Virus record (IMG/VR): IMGVR_UViG_3300042923_000881 | Location: 1-37,784 of that record | Strand: one strand, 5' to 3' | DNA: 37,784 bases | Origin: a virus | Part shown: positions 1 to 6,311 of the stretch, piece by piece | How the letters are laid out: every line of letters begins with the position of its first letter | Position numbering within the stretch: the stretch's first letter is position 1 | Notes under the pieces: model-generated | What the model was told of the DNA's origin: nothing | Database searches by the model: none | The model's input: the letters and a program-made list of their open reading frames with translations, nothing else | Program-made: the position numbers and the translations under genes

Positions 1-127
1 GCCGCGGCCGCGGCCGACGGTGATGCCCGCCAGCGGCCCATCGCAGAGCGAGGTGCGAGCCTGGGCCCGCCAGGAGGGTCTCGACGTGAACGCGAAGGGC
101 AGCGTCCGCAACGACGTCATGAAGGCC
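1..127. repeat. Terminal direct repeat, left copy (contig closure)
   Basis: These 127 bases are identical to 37658-37784. The repeat lies inside an open reading frame that stays in frame across the join. A 127-base overlap is what a k-mer assembler leaves when it closes a circular or circularly permuted molecule, so this is most likely an assembly signature and not a packaged terminal repeat. The circle without the duplicate is 37,657 bp. Confidence 0.9.
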
Positions 128-955
128 TACCTCGACGCACACCAGAGCCCCGCGCTGCTGTACATCGCCGGACCCGCCACTACGGCGACCGCCCCCGCGG
201 CCCCTCAGTCCGTGGCTCCGCCGGACTTCGACGAGGCGATGGTGGGCGCGAGGGAGCGCGCGGAGATCCCGATCCCCACGGTAGAGGAGTTTCTCTCCGC
301 GGTTGTCGCCGAGAACGTCCGCCAGGTCGAGCTGGGCTACGACGCAGAGCATGACGACGCCCACGGGATTCGCCACCTGCTCAACTGGTCGATCGACTAC
401 TCGCGCCGCCGCAAGCCGGTTCAAGCCGCAGCCCTTGCGCGAGCAGCGTGGAAGGCCCTCGATCGCCAGGAGCTCGCCCAGCTCAACCGCGAGGCCGACG
501 GTGAGCCGGACCTGCCCGAGCTCCCTGAGGAGGACGAGCGGATCAAGGCGTGGGACGAGATCGTCGACCACCCGTTCTTCAAGTCCTGCTTCATCACCGA
601 GGCGCCGCTCATCGACACCATGATCGCGAAGCTCGACGCCGCCACCGACCCCGTCGTCCTGCCCGCACCCGACGGGCGCCCCGAATGGGCCGACGTCACC
701 ATCCCCCACGACATCGAAAAGGCCCGCGCGCTCGCCGTCCGCCTCGAGCAGGAGCTCGCCCACACCGAGACCGCGCTCGCCACCGTCGTCACCCGCTGGT
801 GGGCGCAAGTCGAAGCCAACAACCAGCTCCGCCGCCAGCTCGACGCCGAGAAGATCGCCAACCAGGTCCTCCGCGCCACCGACTGGGCCATCGCCGGCCT
901 CCGCCGCGCCGAACAGCGCACCGCCCGCCGCCACGCACGAGGAACCCGACGATGA
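2..955 (+). CDS. Lsr2-domain fusion protein, C-terminal 3/5 (continues from 37110)
   Basis: The frame is open to the left window edge. On the closed circle it joins the frame starting at 37110, giving one 500-residue protein; this piece holds about residues 184-500. Residues 197-230 of the joined protein (S-x-S-E-V-R-A-W-A-R ... G-S-V-R-N-D-V-x-x-A-Y) match the C-terminal DNA-binding domain of actinobacterial Lsr2, an AT-hook-like nucleoid protein. Next comes a phage module with the R-Q-V-x-x-G-Y ... E-H-D-D-x-H motif (about residues 285-345), seen in many small phage proteins and of unknown function. The C-terminus is a predicted long helix or coiled coil with a basic tail. A chromatin-like or transcription/replication role is inferred. 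The gene overlaps the next by ATGA. Confidence 0.85.
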   Translation, partial: PRPRPTVMPASGPSQSEVRAWARQEGLDVNAKGSVRNDVMKAYLDAHQSPALLYIAGPATTATAPAAPQSVAPPDFDEAMVGARERAEIPIPTVEEFLSAVVAENVRQVELGYDAEHDDAHGIRHLLNWSIDYSRRRKPVQAAALARAAWKALDRQELAQLNREADGEPDLPELPEEDERIKAWDEIVDHPFFKSCFITEAPLIDTMIAKLDAATDPVVLPAPDGRPEWADVTIPHDIEKARALAVRLEQELAHTETALATVVTRWWAQVEANNQLRRQLDAEKIANQVLRATDWAIAGLRRAEQRTARRHARGTRR

Positions 956-1197
956 CCCACACACCCACCGCCGAAGACCGCGACGCGCTCGCCGAGGTGC
1001 TCCTCGACGCGCATGTCGACGGCGCGCTCATCGACGGCTTCGAAGCGGCGCTTCCCCTCGCCGACGCGATCCACGCCGCCGGGTGGCAGCCGCCCGCCTC
1101 GGAGGCCGACGCGTGCACTGCGGCGGGCCCGTTCAAGTGCCGTGCATGCCCGACGGCCGGCACTGACGAGCCGTGCAGCGAGGAGGAGAAGCCGTGA
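952..1197 (+). CDS. Small acidic protein with CxxC motif
   Basis: An 81-residue protein. The ATG at 952 overlaps the stop of the preceding gene (ATGA), and the frame ends in a GTGA overlap with the ASCH gene. The N-terminal half looks helical (a D-A-L-A-E-V-L-L run). The C-terminal 30 residues carry four cysteines, including C-R-A-C-P, which could bind a metal. The frame is open further upstream to 550, but that part is antisense-like, arginine-rich and overlaps the Lsr2 gene, so the overlapping ATG was chosen. No family was recognised. Confidence 0.75.
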   Translation: MTHTPTAEDRDALAEVLLDAHVDGALIDGFEAALPLADAIHAAGWQPPASEADACTAAGPFKCRACPTAGTDEPCSEEEKP

Positions 1198-1667
1198 GGG
1201 TGCTCACTGTGCGCCAACCGTGGGCGTGGGCGATCATCCACGGCGGGAAGGACGTCGAGAACCGGGTCCGGAACATCGCCGGGGCGTACCGCGGACCGGT
1301 CGCCATTCACGCCGCGCAGACGGTCGCGACCGATGCGCTGACGGACCCCAACATCATCGGGGCCATAGCCCTGACCCGCCTGTTCAAGGGAGCGGGACAC
1401 CCCTCGACTTTCAAGGTCTCACCTCGCGGCGCGATCATCGGCGTCGCCCAACTCGTGGACGTGCATGCCCCGCATCCCGAGACCAGGTGCGGCGGCGTCG
1501 AGACGAGGTGGTCAATGCCCGACCATTGGCACCTTGTGTTCGATCACGCGCGCGCGCTCGTCGAGCCGATCCCGTTCCGGGGTGCGCTCGGTCTCCGCAC
1601 CCTCGACGACGACACGACCGCGCGGGTTCAGGCCGCGCTCGGCCCGACAGGAGAGACCAATGCATGA
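1194..1667 (+). CDS. ASCH-domain protein
   Basis: A 157-residue protein starting at GTG 1194, four bases into the previous stop, with AGGAGGAG just upstream. The N-terminus has the hallmark of the ASCH/PUA-like fold: V-R-Q-P-W-A-W-A-I-I-H-G-G-K-D-V-E-N-R. An ASCH beta-barrel pattern follows (G-x-I-I-G-V-A near residue 82). ASCH proteins bind RNA or modified nucleosides, and some act as N4-acetylcytidine amidohydrolases or nucleic-acid-binding regulators. Many actinophages carry one among their early genes. Substrate is unknown here. The following gene starts at 1660, inside its last codons. Confidence 0.88.
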   Translation: MRVLTVRQPWAWAIIHGGKDVENRVRNIAGAYRGPVAIHAAQTVATDALTDPNIIGAIALTRLFKGAGHPSTFKVSPRGAIIGVAQLVDVHAPHPETRCGGVETRWSMPDHWHLVFDHARALVEPIPFRGALGLRTLDDDTTARVQAALGPTGETNA

Positions 1668-2325
1668 TCCGATGGTGGTCGCGTTCGAGATCCGGCGCCC
1701 ATGGCCGCGCATCAGCCGCATTCGAGACAGCCGGCCGCGCGGCAACCGCGGCGCGTTCTGGAGGATAGGCAACACGGAGCTGTACTGGCCGGGGATGCTC
1801 ACCGTGTGGCACGTCGAGCCCGGGGGAGCGGACGCGTTCGACGTCTGCGAGCGCTCGAGTCGCTGGCAGTGGCACGTGCACCACTGGCGGCTGCAGTTTG
1901 CCCCATGGCAGGCGTTCCGACGCTGGGCCTTCGATCGGTGCGCCTGGTGCGGCGGGCCGTCCCGAAGGGGCAACCTCGTCAACGTCTCACACTCGTGGGA
2001 CGGCAAGAAGCCCAAGCACTGGTGGCAGAGCCGCGCTGGCGTGTTCCATCGCGACTGCTCGTCCGTCGAGCAGGCACACCGCACCTGCGTCTGTTCGCTG
2101 ATCGAGGGCCGTTGGGCGAACGGCTCGCTCGAGCCGTACGGGCACTGCCGGACATGCGGCGGCTTCCGGCGGATGGGATCGGCCTCCAACGAGGACTTCG
2201 ACGTTCACACGCGCACCACGGAGATGATGCAGGCGATCCCCAAGGGCTCGCGCAACCTCGCCGTCATCGCTGAGGTGGAGCGGCTCTGGCGCGACCACCG
2301 CGCGGCGCAGCGGAGCGACTCGTGA
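1660..2325 (+). CDS. Cysteine/tryptophan-rich putative zinc-binding protein
   Basis: A 221-residue protein. ATG 1660 is preceded by a GGAGAG ribosome-binding site and overlaps the ASCH stop by 8 bases. Two CxxC pairs (C-A-W-C-G-G near residue 94 and C-R-T-C-G-G near 165) with H-S-W-D-G-K-K and H-R-D-C between them suggest a treble-clef or zinc-ribbon fold. The N-terminal 80 residues are tryptophan-rich. No enzymatic motif was recognised. Proteins of this look are common unknowns in actinophage early regions. It ends in a GTGA overlap with the next gene. Confidence 0.75.
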   Translation: MHDPMVVAFEIRRPWPRISRIRDSRPRGNRGAFWRIGNTELYWPGMLTVWHVEPGGADAFDVCERSSRWQWHVHHWRLQFAPWQAFRRWAFDRCAWCGGPSRRGNLVNVSHSWDGKKPKHWWQSRAGVFHRDCSSVEQAHRTCVCSLIEGRWANGSLEPYGHCRTCGGFRRMGSASNEDFDVHTRTTEMMQAIPKGSRNLAVIAEVERLWRDHRAAQRSDS

Positions 2326-2660
2326 CGACGCTGCTGCCAAACCCTCGCCCCAGCGGGCGCCAATGGTGTCCCGCCTGCGTCGACGACGGCTCGGAGGGAT
2401 GGGTCGAGATCGACGGGCACCGCCACGAGCTCCCCGCGCCCCGGCCGAACGTGTACCTCTACGAGCCCGCCCACGACGGCCAGGCAGCGAAATGGGCCGG
2501 GCTGCTGCCCATCTGGCTGGACGAGATCCCCGAGGGTGCCGACTCCTACTGGCTCGGATGGAGGGAGTTCCCCACCCAGGCCGAAGCCATGGAGTACGCC
2601 CGAAAGATCGCGCTCGCCGAGCATGAGCTGCGCTCGCGGACCGCGGAGGCGACGCGATGA
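2322..2660 (+). CDS. Hypothetical protein with N-terminal CPAC
   Basis: A 112-residue protein from GTG 2322 (GTGA overlap with the gene before, ATGA overlap with the gene after). A C-P-A-C motif at residues 16-19 is not paired with a second CxxC. The rest is a mixed alpha/beta sequence rich in tryptophan and proline, ending in a charged helix. No family was recognised. The unbroken chain of 4-base overlaps indicates one transcription unit with translational coupling. Confidence 0.72.
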   Translation: MTTLLPNPRPSGRQWCPACVDDGSEGWVEIDGHRHELPAPRPNVYLYEPAHDGQAAKWAGLLPIWLDEIPEGADSYWLGWREFPTQAEAMEYARKIALAEHELRSRTAEATR

Positions 2661-3721
2661 GCCTCCCGACGTTCGCGATGACGTACGTCGCGTACTGGCG
2701 CGACGCCGGCGTCCTCAAGGTTGGGCGCGCATGGCGGTGGTCACGAGTGCAGGAGATGACGATCTCCGGCGCCCGCATCATCATCCTCGCCCGCAACACC
2801 GACGCCACCTGGGAACGGGAAGCGCTCCGCCGCCTCCGCCGCTGGTTCCCCGCCGCGTTCAACGACGAGCGCGAGGCGTCACAACTGCTGTTCCGCGGCC
2901 GCGGGTGGTCCGAGTGTTTCCGAGTCGACGAGTACCACCTGCAGCTCGCCGTCGACCTATGTATCGAAGGGTTCGCAAGAGGCAATGACCAAGGGTTCAA
3001 CGAGGTGGCCGCAGAGGACGATCAGCGAAACCGATCTCGAGTTCGCCGGCTACGTCCGCGCCCCCTTCGAAGCGAAGGTGACAGCACACGAGCTCTGGTT
3101 CCGGACGGACCTCGACGGCCGCCGGCCACTCGACGTCCAAGCGATCGCCGACGAGCTCTACCCGTGGGACAACCCCCAGGAAGCGACCGACCGCGTCGAG
3201 CTCCACATCCTCATGCTCGAGGAGTCCGGCTTCCTGATCACCTACGAGGCGCAGGGCTGCGAATGGATACAGCTCCGCAGGCCCCTCAGAGGCGACAGAC
3301 GCGGCCGCGCGTCCACTTCACCCCCACCACCCCCAACCCGGCCCGAAACTGCCCCTCCCGAGCCCTCAGCGCCGCGCTCGCCGCGTTCCATGGAATCCCC
3401 GGCTATGGAGAGGGAGCGTGCGTGGGCGCGCGAGAGGGCGAGGGAGAGGGCGAGGGACCAGGCGCGGGCGGAGGAGGAGAACGACGCCGCGTCGTGGGAA
3501 GCGTGGCGACGGTCGCAGAGCACCAGCATGCCGCGCCGGCCGGAACGTCCGCTGCTGCTGAAAGCTCCGCCCATCGGTTGCTCGGATCACCCCAACGGTC
3601 AGCAGCAGAGCTGTGGTCCCTGCGGTACTGCCCGCCGGCAACACGATCTCTGGCTCTCGCGGGAACGGTACGAGGAGCAGCTCGCGATCTTCGAAGAGGG
3701 GCAGGAGGTGGTCGACGATGA
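2657..3721 (+). CDS. GIY-YIG-like protein; frame runs on over the next gene
   Basis: Starts at ATG 2657 (ATGA overlap). Only the first ~110 residues look like real protein: Y-V-A-Y-W ... V-L-K-V-G-R-A then a W-E-R-E-A-L motif, matching the layout of GIY-YIG-like phage proteins of the T5orf172/MUG113 type, followed by F-R-G-R-G-W-S-E-C-F and L-Q-L-A-V-D-L. From about 2990 the frame is arginine-rich nonsense lying over the gene at 2985-3734, with no stop until 3721. One base earlier in phase a TGA sits at 2986-2988, exactly at the next gene's ATG. The natural product is therefore probably ~110 residues and a 1-nt indel (real or sequencing) has removed its stop. An intact nuclease activity is not claimed. 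Confidence 0.6.
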   Translation: MSLPTFAMTYVAYWRDAGVLKVGRAWRWSRVQEMTISGARIIILARNTDATWEREALRRLRRWFPAAFNDEREASQLLFRGRGWSECFRVDEYHLQLAVDLCIEGFARGNDQGFNEVAAEDDQRNRSRVRRLRPRPLRSEGDSTRALVPDGPRRPPATRRPSDRRRALPVGQPPGSDRPRRAPHPHARGVRLPDHLRGAGLRMDTAPQAPQRRQTRPRVHFTPTTPNPARNCPSRALSAALAAFHGIPGYGEGACVGAREGEGEGEGPGAGGGGERRRVVGSVATVAEHQHAAPAGTSAAAESSAHRLLGSPQRSAAELWSLRYCPPATRSLALAGTVRGAARDLRRGAGGGRR

Positions 3722-3734
3722 CGAACCGTTCTGA
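2985..3734 (+). CDS. Putative winged-helix DNA-binding protein with C-terminal zinc knuckle
   Basis: A 249-residue protein from ATG 2985. Residues 15-100 look like a winged-helix domain (A-H-E-L-W-F-R ... L-D-V-Q-A-I-A-D-E-L ... A-T-D-R-V-E-L-H-I-L-M-L-E-E-S-G-F-L). A proline-rich linker and a strongly charged E/R/A coiled segment (residues ~142-168) follow. The C-terminal C-S-D-H ... C-G-P-C-G-T-A-R cluster is a typical actinophage zinc knuckle. This plan resembles phage replication-initiator or replisome-organiser proteins, which is inference only. It ends 17 bases inside the next gene. Confidence 0.75.
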   Translation: MTKGSTRWPQRTISETDLEFAGYVRAPFEAKVTAHELWFRTDLDGRRPLDVQAIADELYPWDNPQEATDRVELHILMLEESGFLITYEAQGCEWIQLRRPLRGDRRGRASTSPPPPPTRPETAPPEPSAPRSPRSMESPAMERERAWARERARERARDQARAEEENDAASWEAWRRSQSTSMPRRPERPLLLKAPPIGCSDHPNGQQQSCGPCGTARRQHDLWLSRERYEEQLAIFEEGQEVVDDDEPF

Positions 3735-4545
3735 CGGCGCGTGCATCCGAGGGTGCCTCGAGCTCGGCGCCCACTATGCCGACTGCCCGAGCTACGGCGA
3801 CGCCGACGGCGAATGCACGGGATGCGCACCTGAGCCGGCACGAGAGCGGGCGCTGATCTGCGAGACATGCTTCCGCCGGCTGAGAGGCATGCTGCGCGAT
3901 CTTCCGGATCTCGTCGGGCGGATGCGTTCGCTCTCCGACCCGACGAGGGCGGCCGTGTTCGACCGCGTCCGCGTTGCGACGTCGGTGACGAAGGCCAGCG
4001 CACCGCTCGACGACGACCTGGCCGATGCGATCCGTGTCGTGGAGAGCGTGCTCGACGTGTGGCTGGCGTACGACCGGGATCTCGACTGGATCGCGAACCA
4101 CGAGCATGCCGTGACGTGGATGGCTGCCAACGTGCTCGAGGAGCACCCCCCGAAGCACGGCGTCCGCGATGGCTGGTCGGTGCTGGACGCGATGCGGCAG
4201 TGGGGCGTCGAGCGTCGCGACAAGAGCAGCGCCTACGCCTCGCCGATAACCGAGCCAGACCGGGAGATCGTCGCGGTGCCAGTGCGCGAGTGGTACGACC
4301 CGATCCTCGAGTTCAAGGACGCGGCCGCGCGGGCTGACGTCTCTCAGCGGCAGATGCGCACGTGGGTCAGTGACGGTGTGCTCGTGCCCGTCGCGCAGCT
4401 CCGCCGCCCCGACGGCGTGGTGACGAAGTGGTTCCAGGCCTCCGCGATCGACGCGGCCGCGGCGCTCATGCGAGAGCGCCGGCATCAGGGACGCCCTGCG
4501 AAAGCGACAGGCGACACGCCAGAGGCGGCAATCGTGTTGGAATGA
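3718..4545 (+). CDS. Zinc-finger protein with C-terminal MerR-like HTH
   Basis: A 275-residue protein. ATG 3718 has a strong AGGAGG about 10 bases upstream and overlaps the preceding gene. The N-terminus is cysteine-rich (C-I-R-G-C ... H-Y-A-D-C ... C-T-G-C ... C-E-T-C within 55 residues), likely binding two zinc ions. The middle is helical. Residues ~205-260 (D-A-A-A-R-A-D-V-S-Q-R-Q-M-R-T-W-V-S-D-G-V-L-V-P) form a MerR/excise-type helix-turn-helix. Proteins with this layout usually lie near the right genome end of actinophages. The frame is open upstream to 3613, but the RBS and overlap support 3718. It is the last gene before the 4546-4862 gap. Confidence 0.8.
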   Translation: MTNRSDGACIRGCLELGAHYADCPSYGDADGECTGCAPEPARERALICETCFRRLRGMLRDLPDLVGRMRSLSDPTRAAVFDRVRVATSVTKASAPLDDDLADAIRVVESVLDVWLAYDRDLDWIANHEHAVTWMAANVLEEHPPKHGVRDGWSVLDAMRQWGVERRDKSSAYASPITEPDREIVAVPVREWYDPILEFKDAAARADVSQRQMRTWVSDGVLVPVAQLRRPDGVVTKWFQASAIDAAAALMRERRHQGRPAKATGDTPEAAIVLE

Positions 4546-4567
4546 CTTCCGCGGTCCGTGCTACGCT
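4537..4567 (+). promoter_or_regulatory. Possible promoter (TTGGAA / TACGCT)
   Basis: TTGGAA at 4537-4542 and TACGCT at 4562-4567 are 19 bases apart, which is long. The TACGCT hexamer is the same -10 seen before 23630, 26851 and 29167. If used, transcription would start near 4574 and meet the hairpin at 4591-4618 almost at once. Confidence 0.3.
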
Positions 4568-4590
4568 GTGCGTGCACGAGAACTATGACA

Positions 4591-4618
4591 GAAGCCTCAC
4601 CCCGACGGGTGGGGCTTC
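4591..4618 (+). terminator. Strong hairpin, probable terminator
   Basis: A 12-bp stem (GAAGCCTCACCC against GGGTGGGGCTTC, one G-T pair) closes a CGAC tetraloop, 45 bases after the stop of the 3718-4545 gene. No T-tract follows, as is common in high-GC actinobacteria. Confidence 0.65.
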
Positions 4619-4803
4619 CGTCGTTCTCGGGGTCGGCGCGCGTCATGCGTCGGGTGGGCGCGGTGGGAGCGTCGCACCGGCCCCTCTCTCTTCCGTTCCG
4701 CTGAGCCGGATCGGAACCCATGCCCCGTCGCCGCGCGACCCATCACGCGGGCTTCGAGCCTTCTCTGTCGCTTGACGAGTCGGCGGGGCGTTCGGCACGA
4801 AAC

Positions 4804-4841
4804 GGCGACCGTCCCGGGTGAAGCACCTCGGGACGGTCGCC
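4804..4841. terminator. Perfect 12-bp hairpin with inner stem
   Basis: GGCGACCGTCCC (4804-4815) pairs perfectly with GGGACGGTCGCC (4830-4841). Within the loop GGTG pairs with CACC around AAG. It ends 21 bases before the ATG at 4863. It could terminate readthrough from the left, stabilise the 5' end of the next mRNA, or be part of cos. Confidence 0.5.
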
Positions 4842-4862
4842 ACCATCCACGAGGACGTGCGC

Positions 4863-5096
4863 ATGGACACTCAGCCGCCGATCGACATCGTCGACCGCAA
4901 CCCGCGAGCCGTGGTGATCGAGGTCGACCGCGACTACTGCGATCGGTGCGACATCAACGTGCCGGCCAAGGTGTACGCGCAACTGCCGAGCGGCCGCGGC
5001 GTCGCATACTGCGGCCATCACGGCAACGAGTATCTGCCCGGCCTGCTCGAGGCGGGCGCTACGGTGATCGACCTCCGCCACGCGGACGAGCCATGA
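4863..5096 (+). CDS. Small zinc-ribbon-like protein (DUF7455-like)
   Basis: A 77-residue protein from ATG 4863, with GAGGA 8 bases upstream. An in-frame GTG at 4818 lies inside the hairpin and was rejected. The pattern Y-C-D-R-C ... A-K-V ... G-V-A-Y-C-G-H-H-G-N ... L-x-x-A-G-A-T-V-I-D is that of small actinobacterial and actinophage proteins with a C-x2-C ... C-G-H-H metal site. Function is unknown. It is the first gene after the gap and ends in an ATGA overlap. Confidence 0.8.
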   Translation: MDTQPPIDIVDRNPRAVVIEVDRDYCDRCDINVPAKVYAQLPSGRGVAYCGHHGNEYLPGLLEAGATVIDLRHADEP

Positions 5097-5245
5097 CCCG
5101 CCACGACCCGCTCGCCTGGGACGGGAACCGGTCGCCCTTTGCGCTGCGCGAGAAGCGCCGCATCTATGTGCGCTGCTTCGTCACCGCCGTGCTGGTCATG
5201 GCGTCACTCGCGTGGGGGATCTACGAGCCGCGGGGCATCCCGTGA
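5093..5245 (+). CDS. Small single-pass membrane protein
   Basis: A 50-residue protein from ATG 5093, overlapping the previous stop. A basic stretch (R-E-K-R-R-I-Y-V-R) precedes one hydrophobic segment of about 17 residues (F-V-T-A-V-L-V-M-A-S-L-A-W-G-I-Y). The positive-inside rule predicts N-in/C-out. Function unknown. It ends in a GTGA overlap. Confidence 0.6.
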   Translation: MTRHDPLAWDGNRSPFALREKRRIYVRCFVTAVLVMASLAWGIYEPRGIP

Positions 5246-5358
5246 CCAGGTGTCCCGTCTGCGACGAACCGGCACCGATGATCGGTGTCTGCTGCGACCT
5301 GCTGATCGCCGAGCTCGGCGACGACGACGAGCCCGCCATCGTGCGGGGGATCGACTAG
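5242..5358 (+). CDS. Small CPVC protein
   Basis: A 38-residue protein from GTG 5242 (GTGA overlap). C-P-V-C at residues 4-7 and C-C at 17-18 make a possible small zinc site. The C-terminal half is acidic. The tight overlap and the short spacing to the next RBS (GAGGTGA) support it, but no family was recognised. Confidence 0.5.
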   Translation: MTRCPVCDEPAPMIGVCCDLLIAELGDDDEPAIVRGID

Positions 5359-5373
5359 GCGAGGTGAACCACC

Positions 5374-5547
5374 ATGGCCAAGCTCGAGGTGTACCGACGC
5401 AACGACCGCAAGTGGGCATGGCGCCTGCGCGCAGCGAACGGCCGCGTCATCGCGACTGACGCCGGCCAGGGCTACGAAAAGCGCAGCGACTGCAAGCACA
5501 TGGGCGAGGCGATCGTCCGCGGCGATTACAACCCTGCCCGCGACTGA
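5374..5547 (+). CDS. DUF1508 (YegP-like) protein
   Basis: A 57-residue protein from ATG 5374, preceded by GAGGTGA. The sequence K-L-E-V-Y-R-R-N-D-R-K-W-A-W-R-L-R-A-A-N-G-R-V-I-A-T followed by G-Y-E-K-R-S-D matches a single DUF1508 repeat, a small beta-beta-beta-alpha fold in which the E/W/R-rich first strand and the NG(R/K)-I-A turn are conserved. Cellular role is not established. Its stop TGA shares one base with the HNH gene's ATG (TGATG). Confidence 0.8.
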   Translation: MAKLEVYRRNDRKWAWRLRAANGRVIATDAGQGYEKRSDCKHMGEAIVRGDYNPARD

Positions 5548-5903
5548 TGCCCTGGGAGAACAGCCGGCCCACACACGTACCGACCGCAGTCCGCGAGGCA
5601 TGCCTCCGACGTGACGGCTACCGGTGCGTCGCTCAGCTGAACACCGGGGACCGGTGCCCGGCGACGACGAACCTCGAAGCCGCACACCTCGCGCAGTGGA
5701 ACCAGCTCGAGGAGACCACGGTCGACGACGTCCGCACCCTCTGCCACTGGCACCACAACCGAGAGACCCAAGCGCAGGCGGCCGCGGCGCGCAGCTCGCA
5801 GCCGCGACCGTCGGCGATCCGCTCCCGCGAGACCCATCCCGCTCACAGAGGGGGTGGGGGGACCCCTCCCCCCAGGGGAGGCTCTCGCGGGGAGGAGCTG
5901 TGA
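5547..5903 (+). CDS. HNH endonuclease
   Basis: A 118-residue protein. C-L-R-R-D-G-Y-R-C-V, then N-L-E-A-A-H-L near residues 49-55 and L-C-H-W-H-H-N-R near 70-77, form a complete HNH beta-beta-alpha-metal site with its paired cysteines. In cos-type siphoviruses an HNH nuclease encoded next to the terminase genes works with terminase to cut cos and package DNA, and this gene lies two genes upstream of the small terminase. The last ~40 residues are a low-complexity G/P/R tail. Its start is coupled to the DUF1508 stop. Confidence 0.92.
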   Translation: MPWENSRPTHVPTAVREACLRRDGYRCVAQLNTGDRCPATTNLEAAHLAQWNQLEETTVDDVRTLCHWHHNRETQAQAAAARSSQPRPSAIRSRETHPAHRGGGGTPPPRGGSRGEEL

Positions 5904-5974
5904 TCAACAGTGTGTACGGGTCTGGGGAATCGGCCTGACCTGGCCCCTTTTTCGCGCCCAGAGAGGAGCTGCAC

Positions 5975-6226
5975 ATGAGCTCCGAAGCGGAGATCGAGCA
6001 GGCGCGCTCTGCCGTCGAAGAGGCCATACAGCGGTTCGTTTCCCTGGCCGCCACCTTCGACCGTCCATTCATGACCGGCTGGGCTGTCGCATTCGAGTAC
6101 ACCAGCGCCGACCTCGACGACGAAGGCAACACCGCCGACAGCGTCATCGTGCCGACCGTGCAGAGTCGCGCGACCAGTCGAGGACTGTTCGAGCTAGGCG
6201 TCGACCACTTCCGAAACCAGCGCTAG
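5975..6226 (+). CDS. Small conserved phage protein
   Basis: An 83-residue protein from ATG 5975 with a strong GAGAGGAG site upstream. An N-terminal amphipathic helix (E-I-E-Q-A-R-S-A-V-E-E-A-I-Q-R-F) is followed by a beta-rich part, T-G-W-A-V-A-F-E-Y ... V-P-T-V-Q-S-R-A-T-S-R-G-L-F-E-L-G. Small proteins of this kind (G-W-V-V-V-x-E, then S-x-G-L) recur in actinophages, often near terminase. Function unknown. Confidence 0.75.
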   Translation: MSSEAEIEQARSAVEEAIQRFVSLAATFDRPFMTGWAVAFEYTSADLDDEGNTADSVIVPTVQSRATSRGLFELGVDHFRNQR

Positions 6227-6247
6227 CGACGCCACGCCTCGCACGCA

Positions 6248-6282
6248 AGCCCGGAACGGGCTGGCGGGCCACCCGAAACGGG
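6248..6282 (+). repeat. Two tandem mini-hairpins before the small terminase
   Basis: AGCCCG-GAA-CGGGCT at 6248-6262 and CCCG-AAA-CGGG at 6272-6282 are two small perfect hairpins with purine triloops. The second is followed directly by a GGGGGAG ribosome-binding site. The same CCCGAAACGGG occurs at 10704-10714 before the scaffold gene. Confidence 0.6.
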
Positions 6283-6293
6283 GGAGCACGAGC

Positions 6294-6311
6294 ATGAACG
6301 GACTCACGTAG
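6294..6311 (+). other. Five-codon ORF (MNGLT, amber stop) fused in phase to terS start
   Basis: ATG 6294 has the only good ribosome-binding site here (GGGGGAG, 7-base spacing) and a context shared with the scaffold gene start. After five codons it meets TAG at 6309-6311, directly followed in the same frame by GTG 6312 of the small terminase. It is either a translationally coupled leader peptide or an amber interruption of a longer start. Confidence 0.5.

Larger units (their letters stand above)
4546..4862. other. Gene-free region, candidate cos/genome-end region
   Basis: 317 bases with no convincing gene between the last early-type gene and the first left-arm gene. It contains three hairpins (4591-4618, 4695-4717, 4804-4841), a pyrimidine run at 4681-4693 and a possible promoter. 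HNH-terminase-portal-MuF phages are usually cos phages, with cos a short way upstream of the terminase genes. This is the largest gap in that position, so it is the best cos candidate. The cut site itself cannot be read from the sequence. Confidence 0.4.

Noticed and set aside
1-127. Terminal repeats as packaged direct terminal repeats
   Set aside because: Length and position within a continuous gene suggest assembly overlap; phage gene order suggests cos packaging.
2990-3721. Functional C-terminal extension of the GIY-YIG-like protein
   Set aside because: The sequence is R/P-rich and mirrors the overlapping gene out of frame; the overlapped gene has the better protein pattern.
4428-4775. 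Plus-strand frame across the 4546-4862 gap
   Set aside because: Begins inside the zinc/HTH gene in another frame and runs through hairpins; no ribosome-binding site, no conserved look.
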